64,000 nucleotides of DNA from Hydractinia symbiolongicarpus. Its lineage: Eukaryota > Cnidaria > Hydrozoa > Anthoathecata > Hydractiniidae. The stretch covers positions 21,700,501 to 21,764,500 of the forward strand of contig NC_079880.1 in NCBI RefSeq assembly GCF_029227915.1, in the 5' to 3' direction. Below are positions 1-10,966 of the stretch, piece after piece. Each line of letters starts with the position of its first letter. Position 1 is the stretch's first letter. A program made the position numbers and the translations under genes. The notes beneath the pieces are model-generated. The model was not told the origin of the DNA and searched no databases. It saw only the letters and a program-made list of their open reading frames with translations.

Positions 1-800
1 TATAGCACTATACAGTGGCGTATATCCAGAGGTTAATTCAGGCACATTGCGAGCGAGAAGTGCACAAGTGTTTGAAAATCAGCTGGGGGTGTAGGGGCCG
101 CTGCAAGCTCCCTATCAGGTACAGGGCAAAGCCCCGTTGGGGGACGATTTTTTGGCTAAAATCACATTCTTGTGAGCGACTTTAAGATCCTAAACAACGT
201 CACTAAATTAACGTGTTTAACATTGGATGTATATTACAAGGTTTATATGACAGACACGTATTAGAGTCAGTATCGATGCTAAATGCTATCTCTCCAAACT
301 CTGCCGTATTTTGTTGGATTGCGATTAAACTGACTCATTTGGTACTTTGCCACAGGAAGGCTGACACCCCAAGGGGCCAGCGCAATGCTAAACAAGTGCG
401 CATAATCCAACTCAACTACGAGGGAGTGCACACCCATGTAAGCTAATAAAATTGGCAAAACATGGGAGAGCTTCGACCACCAAGAAACACAGTTTCTCCT
501 TACAGACAAACTAGTATTCCTTTGTCTCTTATATATAAAATAAATCGCAATAATTTTAAGACATTAGCATGCCTAAAAGAGTTTATTCAGGCTTAATGTG
601 ATTTGTTATACGGCATTAAATGATTACGGTAAAGGTTTTTTCTTTTATCGATTAAATAAGAAAAACTTTTTTCAACCACTTTTCAATAACCACACCGGTA
701 TACCAGCGTCAAAAACCCTATGGATATGCCACTGCTATATATTTGTCAAAAATTCATGCTTTGATAAGATCCCTGAAAGTTTTGTAACAACTGAAAATTA
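1..800. other. no gene recognised at left edge
   Basis: Short frames occur on both strands (for example 213-446 plus and 279-509 minus), but none has a recognisable domain or good splice borders. This stretch should be intron of the SET gene if that gene continues to the left. Confidence 0.4.
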
Positions 801-816
801 CAGAAACGTTAATAAA

Positions 817-1250
817 ATGTACAGTACAGTCTGAATGAAAGTCTTTCAGAGAAAATATTTAAACGGCCAAAAATTGAAAAGATCAGGAAACTTATTGTTT
901 AAATAACAATAACCTGCGTGTGACGATGTTAAGAAATACTTTTGTGCCAAGTCTATAGAATTTGTGAACAACAGCAATTAAAAATATAAAATAAAATTTA
1001 CTGTACATCTTCATTTTTATTTTGAACAAATATATTTTATATTTTAAGAACACAATTAAAATACATTGTTTATTACATACATTGCTTTAAAACAATCTAT
1101 TTTTGTAAAACTGTAACTTGTGTAGTAATTGTGATACCAATCTGAAAAGACTAAGGAAAAAAATCAAGATGCACGTTATTGTGGTAACTCCCTCCTTCGT
1201 TATGATTATGATACATATCATATATTATATGATGTGAATAATAACTTATT
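817..1250. repeat. dispersed repeat, copy 1 (about 430 bp)
   Basis: This matches 3735-4200 over most of its length. Shared blocks include GTCTGAATG, GAAATTGAAAAGAT-like, AAACTTATTGT, GTGACGATGTT and AAGTCTATAGAATTTGT, then ATCATATATTATAT near the end. A short inverted match to its first part is present near 6727-6760. No coding potential is seen; it is probably a non-autonomous element. Confidence 0.7.
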
Positions 1251-1473
1251 ATTTCAATCAATTAAATTATTGTACATAATTTTATTTTCCATTACAACCA
1301 TATAATACCACCCTTCATGAAAAATATTTGTTGAAACACTAATGTTTCTGAAAATGTGAGAAAATTTGTGTCAGTAGAAGTCAAGAAAATGTACTCCCAG
1401 TTTCCTAATAGTCGACAACACTTCCCTCGTGTCTCAATATTCCCAGCAACAAAATAAAACAAAGCAGACTCAC

Positions 1474-1585
1474 CAGAATGTTGTATTGTTGGAACTTATT
1501 ATATTGAAATAAATGTAACACCCAGTTCCGTTTTTAGCATACTCTGCTTCCCTTTTATCAGCCTCATCATTGGATATTCTTTCCC
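1474..1585 (-). CDS. SET gene exon 3 (SET domain continued)
   Basis: The acceptor is TTTTTCTTGCAG and the donor is a consensus GTGAGT. The exon ends in phase 2 after ...NNTTF, with TG carried over, just where a Cys or Trp codon would precede the next SET motif. No continuation is seen between base 1 and 1473. Confidence 0.72.
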
Positions 1586-4500
1586 CTGCAAGAAAAACAA
1601 AGGAATATACACAGGCTTCCGGTGAGGAATGTCAGGCTCTTCTACAGTAAGTGGATTCAGATATTTTATACCTGCATATTCCAGAATGAAATCACCTTTA
1701 TGCAGATCTTTTGTAGTAAATACACCAGAACCTAAACAAAATTTTTAATAGTTATAAGAAAGTTAATTATGTGGAATTGTATTGGAACAAGAAGTCGCTC
1801 AGCATTCCAACAGGGAGATATTGGCTATTAAATAAAATAAAATAAAACATTTTTTAAAATGAAGAGGTTTGCAGAAAAAGAAGATTTTTAACCTATGCTT
1901 CAAGCTTTGTGCATGTTTCTGAATTTTTTTAAACATTTCCGAAAGGGTCCTTTTTGAAAAACAGCCACATGCTTGTTGAATAATAAATCAAAAATGCCTT
2001 TGGAAAACATATTTTAATACATTTCTTGTGGTATACACATAAGTACATGCTTTTTTGTAAAAGTAAATAAAATCGATTTAAAAAGATTTAAGAAGAAAAT
2101 AATGTGAGATTTAATTGACAAAATATATTTTGCACAAATGTAGCCCTTTGGGAAAGTAAGGCCTGGGTCAAATTAAAAATTATTTATTCTGTCACAGAAG
2201 GACATCAGAGCATATTTTAAGTTATATCTCAAAATTACTAGGTTATTTAGGTAATTTTTTATGTTGAAACGAATGTAGCTTTTCAAATCCTTTATTTTTC
2301 ACCACGGTTGTTTTGTGGTTTCGTGTTCTGTACTAATATTGGGTACTAGAATGTTGTGTTATACTGTTTTGGAAACGTTGAGGTTTACACTTGAATTCCT
2401 GAGAAATACTGATCCTGATAAATTAAAAACACTTTGGAATTACTCACTGATCCCAGTAGCTTATAAATTAAGAAAAGCTTTTTTAAAAGCTGCCCTTGTG
2501 TTAGTATTATCTTAGTTTTATTCATAATGGTCATAGTCAGGTAATCTTCAAAAATTTCATATTAGGCAAATGGAAAAAGTATTTTATTTTGTTTGTCCTT
2601 CCATGACAAAGTAACATTTTTAACTGAATTCCTTATGAGAATCTCCGGTAAACAGGTCTGATCATTGCAGTCTTTGACATGAAAATGGAAGAAACAACCA
2701 TTCAGGTCAAAGAAAATCTAAGCAACTTATTTGATATTTGACTTTTTAATTTTCATTATTTGGTTGACCCATTTTCAATTTGACCCACCTTTGTGACAAA
2801 ACATAAAAACGATGGTAAATGTGGTTTCTTTAAATTACCCTTTATAGAGACCTTTTCCAAATGCACACAAGTTAAACTTAATAGTCTTGTAAAAACGTAT
2901 TTTAAAGATAATATATCCATTAAATTGTGTTTTACCACTTGCAAACTGGCATCCATGTTCTCTGTTAAGGATAAAATAAGTAATGCTCTGAAATCCTTTG
3001 TTGTCTATACATTTGTACATGTGCTAACTGTAATGTTAGTTATGTGGGTGAAACTTCAAGACACCTGGCAACAAGGACGAAGGAGCATTTAGGCCGTGAT
3101 AAACAGTCACCTATCTACAAACATTTAATGACTGCAGATGAGTGTAAAAGAGCATGTGATGAAAACTGTTTTTCCATTTTAGATTCCGCTTCATCTAAAT
3201 ATGGTTTGCGTCTGAAAGAAGCTTTACACATCAGATGGGAGAAAACAGTCCTCAACAAACAGGTTAGGAGCCTGGTTACTACAATTTGTGTGTAAACAGG
3301 TAAGTATAATTTGATATCAGTCAGAATAATGTATTCAGGCCACTTCCTAAGTCTTTGTTATTCACACTTTTTACTTAATTTATTTTAAATTATTTTATTC
3401 ACTTAGACATTTTGTTTTACCCTTGGGATACTTAGTTTTTCTATACTGTCATTATTTTAATTGTTGCCATAGTAACATTTTAATGCTATTTTATTGTAAT
3501 AAAAGCTTATATAAAACAGACTTGTATATATTTTAAATTAACTGAAGATGTCTTGATGGTCAAGACGAAACATGTCTACCAAACTAAAAAAAGTTTGCCT
3601 TTTTTTTTTCAAAATAATAATTTCACTGATAGTCATCAGAAATTATGGTTAAAACATAAAAAGCTTTGTACCTGATGAAATACATATACATATAAGCTTT
3701 TCTGTTTGTTGCTTTATAAAAAATCGATGTTTATCAGCTACAGTAAAGTCTGAATGTAACCTTCCGTGTACGCGCAACTCGCATAAATAATTACTTTCAT
3801 AATAGACCATTGTCTTTGAGAGAAAATAATTACACTGCGAGAAATTGAAAAGATTAGGGAAACTTATTGTATAAATAACAATAATCTGCATGTGACGATG
3901 TTGAGAATACTGTTGGCGCGAAGTCTATAGAATTTGTAAACAAAGGCAATTAAAAATATAAAAATAAAATTTACTGTAATATCTCAATTTTATCTTGAAG
4001 AAGATTTAATTATCTTATATTTTCAGAACACGAATTAAATATATTTATTATATACGTTGCTTTAAAATAATCTATTTATGTCACACTGTAACTTGTGCAA
4101 GTAATCGTGACGCTGATCTGAAAAAAACAAGATGTGCGTTATCGTAACTCCATCCATCATTATCATTATTATAATATATCATATATTATATAATGGTGAA
4201 ATACATTTGCTAGCTAAAATGTAATGCACCTGAACTATCGCTTAAGTCCGCTTTATGGAAAAATAATAATAACAAATACAAATAATACGAACAAAATAAA
4301 ACGAACAAAGTAGTTCTTCTTCAATATGACTTACACGCATCAGAGTGAAGCATTCTCTGTTGAGAATGAAATACGGATGTGCTATGATAAATATTCACCT
4401 ATATATAAACACCATCCGGATAAACCATCTGAGTTCGTCACTAACATATTGCTGCACGTAGTGTAGTGGGTTTGTCTGTGGCTCCCAGTTCTGGGGACCA

Positions 4501-7500
4501 CGGATCAAATCCCGCTCACTGCCAGGCAGTATGTTAGTGACGAACAAAGTAGTTCTTCTTCAATATGACACACATTATACTCGCCCGTCATGATCAGAGG
4601 TCTGATCGGGGTGAAGCATTCTCTGTTGAGAATGAAATACGGATGTGCTATGATAAATATTCACCTATAAATAAAAAAATACTTCGCAAAATATGTTTGT
4701 TGTAACACCCTCCTCTGAAATGATTATCATAATATATCATATATTATATAGCTAATGGTGAAATACGTTTGCTAGCTAAAATATAATACTGCTGACTATC
4801 GCTTAAATAGTCCGCTTTATAGAAAAAAATATAGAAAAAATACATAGCAGAATATATGTTTGTCATAACACCCTCCTCCGTTAAGATATAGATAATTTTT
4901 GCCTACATTATATTTCTTTAAAAAAATTGCACATGAGGGAAATTATAAGACTGCACAAAAAAGCAATAACCAAATTTTAATTAAATATTTTTTAGTTTTT
5001 TTTAAAGTGAAAGGAGAATAACTTGCTGTATAAATTTCGAAACAAAACAATCTTAGCCTGCCAACCTTAACCTGTTGTATAACTTTCGAAACAACACCAT
5101 ATTCTGTATAACTTATAAAACAGCAAAATATAATTCTTGCCCCAAAATTTTTAAAACAGCACTTCTTGCTGCATAACTACTTATTTTCCCAATTCAAAAC
5201 AAGAAAACAAATTTATTCTTTTTTAAGGAAGGCTAATTATTTATTTTTTTCGCAAAAAAAAATTATTAATTATCTGTGCGTGTGATGTCAAAATACACAC
5301 AATTTGCTTGTTGTAACACCCTCCTCCGTTGTAGATACTGCTACTAAAGTTATTCCTAAAGTTTTGTTAACCCTTTCTCTCCTATGGGCCTGCAGAGCGG
5401 GTCCTAAAAAACCCCTTTAATTTCCTGAGGTCTGCAGAGCAGGTCCTTTAAATTATGCCATTTTACGGGCGGTAAAATAGCGTGTTCTTTACGGCAATGG
5501 AAAATAGACAAATTTGTTGAACGGGAACTGAAAACCGCATCAAATTATGAATAATTTTACTGGGGCTATTGTATTTTGAAAATTGCTAGAAAACATCTGA
5601 CAAAAAACGCCCAAAGAAAAATTTCACAAACATGGATGACATTTTAAACTTTGTTTTGGATAACGATGATCCAGATAGCGATGTAGACATTGATTTAGGA
5701 GAGGGAACCAGTGACTAGGACCCAGTCAGTGACTTGGACTATGAAATAGAACACACAATCCCTGACGTTCTCTGCCACCATGGCTCTGATAGTGATGCAG
5801 GAGATGTCGTTCTCCCAGAAATTGGAACTTGTTATGAATCTTCTGAAACTTTATTTGTTGCTGTTGCCCGTCCAACCTGGGCTTCATCCAGACAAGTGTT
5901 TTGAACTGTATCATACTGTGTTGGACTACTCGAAGGAGTAACTTTGTTGTGGAAAGATATTTATATATCATATCATCCTGTATTTCATTTTCTTTTTTAC
6001 ACTTAGTTTTTACTTTTTAATTATTTCATAACATGTTTTATGGAAACCAGACTTCTGACCTAAAGAATGAGTCAAAAATTCTAAAAGGAAATTGCCAACT
6101 GTCTAAAATTGTTCTAGACATCTAACATGTAGCTATAAGATTATAGAAACATTAATACTATTAGCTTTGAGTTAAATTTTTTATTCTTATCACGCTTTCT
6201 TTTCGTTACAGTTAATCTGACCGTTTCCATGGAATCGCTCAAAATCTTTGATATGTGCGGAACAGCTTTAGCTATTGCCATCAAATTTTCAGAGAATGTC
6301 CCTAATATATAGACTAGTTATATGCAGTTGTATTATATTGAAATATGCTTTCAAAGGTATAATTATTTTCTTTCAAAAATTAAAAAAAAGAAATTTTTTT
6401 TTTCAATCCTGCATTTTTTGGTCAAGTGATGTATGTACATATTTTCTGAACTTACTATGACAAAAAAGGATGAAAATGTAACACAATTTGACCCAGGGGT
6501 CAGGTTTTTATTAGGCCTTGAGTGTTGATGGTCAATAATGCCGTTTTTTACCTGAGAAAATATGAGGGATTTCTGTAGGTTAAGAAAAAAGATCGCAATA
6601 AAATTTTTAAAAGGAAATAGCACTCGAAAATAGCATAGCACTCGAAAAGATCATTAAAGTAGTTACGATAAACAAAAGATTAAAGGGCTTCCGACTTGCA
6701 GGAAAATGTGTTATATAGCGAGTATGCAGAAGGTTACATTCAGACTGTACTGCAGCTATTAGAAATTTCACTAATTTATGAAATAAACCAAGCGAATAAG
6801 ATATGTATATTTTATGCTTTTCCTCACTGCAATATGCAAGAAATACGAGGAATAATAACCTTTTAAAAAGTGTGCTAATGCTGCAATGCAAAAATACAAA
6901 TTGCGAGAAATTAGTCATGGATGAATTGGATCGCAAAAGGATTAATAGTTTCAGAGGGACACCAGCTATTGCAAGGATATCTCCCAGTAACAACAGTGTA
7001 ATATAACTGCACATAGGCTTTGAAAAATTGAAAATTACATTCATATTCTCTATTAGTATTACAGTTTAAATCAACAAAAATGACATTCAATATCTTGAGA
7101 ACCAATAGTTATTTTTAAAAGATATAAAGTTTCCTGGACAAATTTCATGGTATTTTATACGTGCTTCTGTTATTTTGAGTTGGGAGGAGAGCTTTAAACC
7201 TTTGAAGAACATGTTGCTGAGTGGTTAAGAAGCTCACTTCACAATTATAAAGTTATGCATTGGAACCCTATAAAGGGGCTTGGAAAAATTTTTCATGCAC
7301 ACTTAGCAGAGTTTGGTCTGCTAAGGAAGGGGGGGAGTCAGATGCTGCAAAAATTATGTAAAGAATTTCAGGGGTGAAGATTTTCGTTGCAAACTTTTGT
7401 GTAGCTTAAATCTTTGATTAGTATATAGATACTAGTCCATAAAGCCCGTGGAAAAATCCACTTAAATGTATAGGAGATGTACTTTTGAAAAACTGTTGCA

Positions 7501-10107
7501 GAGATATTAGTGTTTTTTTGTTTTGTGATGACGTCATCAACCCGTCCATTCGAAACGAATTAGGGGACCCAGGTTTGGGAAAATTACCCAAATTGGTTCT
7601 AGGTGGTCCGTAGTTACCCACGCGGTGACGTCACCACCTTGTTTCCCAGTTATTTGGCCTCAAAGTTTTAAGTGCACTGTAATGGCTTCATTAATTTAAT
7701 ATATAAGATATTGACGTTAAAAGATATTGACAAAAAAACTGGAAAAACTCCCCCATTGAGTGGTAAAAAATATCGTCTTTGCAAAAGTCACAGACAGACA
7801 GAACTAGCGTATTATTATATAGATATTAGTTAATGATACGGTATTACTTAAAGCTTACTTCCCACTTTAAAAAAAGTAAAGAAAATCTTTTATACTTATT
7901 TTGACTTGCTCGCAAGATATTCGTCGTTAAAGTTAATATTAGCTAGAGAAGAAGCTTCATGCCATCGCGGGAGGGCTTGTGATGTCAACTCCAAGATGAT
8001 AATTTCGCTGACTCTGCAGTGGCCCAGGTTGTTATATTTTTACAAAGCAGTGTTTTATATACAAAGCGGTTGTTGTTTTGTTTTTCATTATTTGTAACGG
8101 GTACTGAAGATGAGTTTGTAACAGGTATGTACTGAAGATAAGTAAACACTTGTTTTTTCCTTCCCTTTTTAAAAGTTGAGTTCCTGTGAAAAATCAACTT
8201 AATTAGTTGTTGTTCCCTTGGAACAACTAATTAAGTTGGAGTCACCTTAATACGCTTTATATTGGAATTAACAATTTTATGTTTTCACATGTAAAGAATA
8301 ATATTTTATAACGTTTTTTAGCCATGTATAAATCATACAATTTTAAGATTTTGGCTACAAACGTACATCATGACATGATCGAAGTAGCTACCTATAGCTA
8401 GCGTTTCTGTTTAGTTTAGTATAAATATATATACATTTTACTTTAGCGAACTTTCTTTTTGTGTTATCTTCACCTACCAGCTAACTAGCTTTGTGTATCT
8501 AACTACCTAATAGCTAGAAATTGAATGCAGCAGACAGACTTGTAAATAAGAAAAGTTTTAAAAACACATGTTAAAATTTTATTTATAAAGTAGCACGAAG
8601 CTTTTCGTAACTGAGTTACATTTTCAAGTGATCACTTAAAAATGTAACTCAGTTACGAAAAGCTTCGTGCTACTTTATAAATAAAATTTTAACATGTGTT
8701 TTTAAAACTTTTCTTATTTATTTGTTGGCTGATTTATCATAATGAAGACAGACTTGTGTTTCTAACATGAACAAACTGCCACAATGTTTTTTATTATCTT
8801 TTTAAATTTAGCTGGGTTAGCTGTACTTTTGAGTGTTGACGCAACAACAGTCTATAATAACCATAATATTTAATTATGGCTTGGTGATAAACCTATTGAT
8901 TGGAAGAACCCATGCCAGCATGGAAAACGGACGTTAAGCCGAGAATGATGATGATGATGATGATGATGATAAACAAAATTATTTTGCTTGTTAAAAATTT
9001 TAAGCATTATAATACGCTGAGGCTTATATTGAGGTTTTTATTTGAATCAAAGTTTTAATTCAATTTCGGCACTTTTAGGAAAACTTATTCCGCTAATTAG
9101 AATCTGTTGGGTGACTCTTTTTGGTGTGACATGGTTTATGATAGGTTGTATCCTGTGTTTTTATTTCAACTGCTGGAAAGTTCTATTCTAAAAAATAATA
9201 CGGCAGTGTATTATGCAGGGTATTAACCCTATTTAAGCGTGGGATATAAAAATGTGGCCTAAAAATATAATTACAAGCTCAGTTTCCGCCTCCTTTGATC
9301 ACATCATTTTGCTAAAAAAATTTGTATTATATATTCGGTCCAAATCTGTTATCCGAAAATGGCTAAATTCTAGAACCCAGCAAGTATAACTTATCAACCC
9401 TAACCCTAACTGGTTAAAAAATAAAAATGCAAAAATCTAAGGCTGCTTGGAGAAAAAGGAAAATCTTCCGTATTCAGAAATACCCTCAATCATAGTGCGC
9501 ATCGGGCGTTACATAATCACTTAGATGCGCGCGCAAGTTAATATAGAGACTGTGATTCTATATATTGTTTCCCGATCTGTATATATACCTTATTCCCAAA
9601 CTGTCAGGCCATGCTTGGGGAAAATTGTGGGATGCCTAACGATTGCAATGTTTATCGTCAAATGTGGCAGATCTGGGAAGCATACGAATCCTCAAATGGA
9701 TCTGTGGTTTAAAAAAGGCTTAAATAAATACTTCAGAATTATCCATCTCAAATGTGGCCCCTGCCCTAGCTAACGTTGTTAAAAATAACATATTATATAT
9801 TATTCAAATCTGGATGCTGCATTGATTGACGAAGTATATACTTCAGAATTATCCATCTCAAATGTAGTATATACTTCAGAATTATCCATCTCAAATGTGG
9901 CCCCTGCCCTAGCTAACGTTGTTAAAAATAACATATTATATATTATTCAAATCTGGATGCTGCATTGATTGACGAAGTATATACTAACAAAACACAAACT
10001 ATTTCCTTACCAATGAATGGATTGATATACTTAATGACCAAATCATCTGGATCTTTTCCCAATCCACAATACAAATCTTCTATTTTTTGTCTTCTTCTTC
10101 TTGTCAT
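1474..10107 (-). CDS. SET-domain lysine methyltransferase, KMT5A-like, 5' part only
   Basis: Three exons join in phase: 10011-10107 (start codon, 32 codons plus one base), 1672-1731 and 1474-1585. All borders are GT-AG (donors GTAAGG, GTATAA, GTGAGT). An in-frame TAG lies shortly before the ATG. Exon 1 starts with a run of arginines and contains the stretch DPDDLVIKYINPFI. Exon 2 encodes SGVFTTKDLHKGDFILEYAG, the first SET motif (GxGVF, KGDF, EYAG). Exon 3 continues with ERISNDEADKREAEY and GCYIYF, which fits the KMT5A/SETD8 type of SET domain. Such enzymes use S-adenosylmethionine to methylate lysine, in KMT5A on histone H4. The cofactor and catalytic part (NHS and the C-terminal tyrosines) is not seen and should lie left of base 1474 or beyond the window. 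The 8.3-kb first intron is full of mobile DNA, so loss of function cannot be excluded. The histone substrate is inferred, not shown. Confidence 0.72.
1672..1731 (-). CDS. SET gene exon 2 (start of SET domain)
   Basis: The 60-nt exon has acceptor TTTGTTTAG and donor GTATAA, and phase 1 at both ends. It encodes the GxGVF...KGDF...EYAG opening of a SET domain. Confidence 0.75.
2763..3610 (+). pseudogene. Penelope-like retroelement, 3' remnant with GIY-YIG endonuclease
   Basis: The frame at 2793-3015 carries the linker after the reverse transcriptase (GFFKLPFIETFSKCTQ and SNALKSFVVY). After a one-base shift near 3010-3025 the frame continues in 3026-3292 with CNVSYVGETSRHLATRTKEH and ends with LKEALHIRWEKTVLNKQ. 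This is the GIY-YIG type endonuclease domain of Penelope-like elements, with tyrosine in YVGET. The 3' flank holds the CTGAAGATG...GACGAAACATG block often seen at the end of such elements, then a T-rich tract to about 3610. The reverse transcriptase body is missing. The copy is 5'-truncated, frameshifted and inactive, and lies in the SET gene intron. Confidence 0.8.
3735..4200. repeat. dispersed repeat, copy 2
   Basis: This is the second copy of the repeat at 817-1250, starting in the same TCTGAATG block and ending with ATATATCATATATTATATAATGGTGAAATAC. The tail module recurs again at 4726-4830 and part of it near 4868 and 5318 (CACCCTCCTCCGTT), so the region 3.7-5.3 kb is a nested array of one family. 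Confidence 0.7.
4302..4680. repeat. direct repeat split by a fold-back insertion
   Basis: Two copies of a block that starts AAAGTAGTTCTTCTTCAATATG and ends GATAAATATTCACCTATA lie at 4304-4405 and 4545-4665. The second is slightly longer in the middle. The fold-back element at 4433-4545 lies between them. Confidence 0.7.
4433..4545 (+). mobile_element. 113-bp fold-back element with tRNA-like promoter boxes
   Basis: The ends are perfect 16-bp inverted repeats, GTTCGTCACTAACATA at 4433-4448 and its complement at 4530-4545. Inside is TAGTGTAGTGG near 4460, which fits a Pol III A box, and GGATCAAATCC near 4501, which differs from a B box consensus at about two bases. It may be a tRNA-derived SINE head captured between inverted ends. 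Function is not known. Confidence 0.6.
5367..5904 (+). pseudogene. piggyBac-like element, 5' end and broken transposase N-terminus
   Basis: TTAA at 5367-5370 is followed by CCCTTTCTCTCC, which fits a piggyBac-type terminus (TTAA target, CCC start). An ATG at 5632 opens an acidic frame (MDDILNFVLDNDDPDSDVD) with an in-frame TAG at 5716-5718. The frame then stays open to a TGA at 5902-5904 with more acidic residues and Trp. Acidic N-termini are usual in piggyBac-like transposases. The catalytic DDD domain and the right end are not seen, so this is a truncated remnant. The family call rests on the terminus and composition only. Confidence 0.45.
5905..7204. other. AT-rich intron stretch without clear gene
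   Basis: A 145-codon minus-strand frame lies at 6607-7044, rich in Leu, Phe and Ser, but has no domain I recognise and could be chance in AT-rich DNA. An AATTTGACCCAGG block near 6486 recurs inverted near 2150-2175, which suggests transposon ends. Confidence 0.4.
7205..7290 (+). mobile_element. tRNA-derived SINE head (Ser/Leu-type)
   Basis: GTTGCTGAGTGGTTAAGAAG near 7211 resembles the A-box half of a class II tRNA (GCTGAGTGGTTAAG). A weak B-box-like GCATTGGAACCC lies near 7257. The acceptor stem does not pair, so it is a SINE or tRNA pseudogene and not a working tRNA. Confidence 0.5.
7425..7835 (+). mobile_element. dispersed element with ACTAGTC head and CAGACAGA tail
   Basis: It starts near TATATAGATACTAGTC with a short hairpin AAGCCCGTGGAAAAATCCAC and ends with CACAGACAGACAGAACTAGCG then TATTATATAGATA. 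The middle holds ACCCGTCCATTC, GGGGACCCAGGTTTGGGAAA and GGTTACCCACG-like blocks. Related copies occur at 41.6-42.4, 48.3-50.0 and 60.2-60.6 kb. No ORF is seen. The superfamily is not clear. Confidence 0.6.
8189..8239. repeat. short inverted repeat (hairpin)
   Basis: CAACTTAATTAGTTGTT and its complement AACAACTAATTAAGTTG pair over 17 bp with a loop of about 10 bases. It may be the end of a small fold-back element. Confidence 0.6.
8543..8720. mobile_element. 178-bp near-perfect palindrome (fold-back MITE)
   Basis: The left arm 8543-8629 and the right arm 8634-8720 are complementary almost base for base, from TAAATAAGAAAAG to CTTTTCTTATTTA, with the palindromic centre AAGTGATCACTT. Only about one mismatch is seen near the centre. 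The high arm identity suggests a young insertion or active arm conversion. A transcript would fold into one long hairpin. Confidence 0.85.
8880..8971 (+). repeat. conserved repeat tail with (ATG)n microsatellite
   Basis: The block CCCATGCCAGCATGGAAAAC, then GGACGTTAAGCCGAGA, then (ATG)n resembles a 3' tail seen in many invertebrate interspersed repeats with ATG-type microsatellites. Only the tail is seen here. Confidence 0.5.
9728..9985. repeat. tandem duplication, about 109 bp, with a 32-bp partial unit
   Basis: The unit starts ATACTTCAGAATTATCCATC and ends near GACGAAGTATAT. Full copies start near 9729 and 9869, with a short partial copy near 9837. It ends about 24 bp from the donor site of SET exon 1. 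Confidence 0.8.
10011..10107 (-). CDS. SET gene exon 1
   Basis: This start exon is too short to stand out as an open frame. The ATG is at 10107 (reading down) and the donor GTAAGG is at 10010-10005. It ends with one extra base, which fits the exon at 1672-1731. The product is basic at first and then acidic. Confidence 0.65.
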
Positions 10108-10966
10108 ACTTAATCGCTGGTCGCAATACTACTTGCACACTAACGATACAGCCCGCTGCCCGTACTTTTACGAAGTGCAAACTGGGACCAAAATTGGTCC
10201 CAGGTCAGGGGGACGGTTAAATATATACAAACAAAGGTTAAACTATATATAAACATGCAAATCTCTTTTTTTAACACATGGCCATCTATCTCGCACGAGT
10301 AGTGATGGCAAGCAAGGTAAGAAATTGTTGGTTGCTGATCAAACATCGTCCCATTCAGTCGTAAGGAAGCTAATGTCGTCCCCTGGGCTTTTTTTCCCGC
10401 TTCTAGGAAAAAGGCGCCTTCCTATCCCTATTATCTATAACGTATCGAAAATTTATCAGTTGGTTTTAAAAGTGTGTCACCTCTGTGAGTTTCGAGAGGA
10501 CAGGGTGTGTGTGCGTTTTTTTTTTGTGGGGGTCTCACGGTGGAAATGCGCTTAGTTCGGCATTTTGGAACAATCAGCGATAGTAAACTTCAGCTTCAAC
10601 GCATGTCAAAATATTAAATTACTGGAACCAACTATGTTTTTATATTACGTCTTTATTACAAATTTAAACAGTAGTTTTCATGCACATTTCTTAGGACTCT
10701 TTGTCTTCTTTTTATCACGACAGTTGTTAGGGATGACTTTCAAATCAAAAACGCCAATATCCGATATTTAGATTTTACTCACATACGCAGAAAAAAATAG
10801 AAGCAGGATTGAGCATATAAGAATATGACCTAAATAATACAAAAATGTGTTACGATTATATTAGTACCGGAGGTTTTTTTAATCATGACGTCAAAAATAA
10901 TAAAATTAAACAATGAAATAAGTATGATTTTTAAAGGAAAATATTTGGAACCAATTTACTGTTTTC

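Noticed and set aside
213-509. Overlapping frames on both strands near the left edge
   Set aside because: No domain, no splice context. I looked for the missing SET exons here and did not find them.
6607-7044. 145-codon minus-strand frame rich in Leu and Phe
   Set aside because: There is no recognisable domain and the composition is as expected for chance in AT-rich DNA. It lies in a transposon-filled intron.
9390-9412. CCCTAACCCTAAC, telomere-like
   Set aside because: Two units only, no array.
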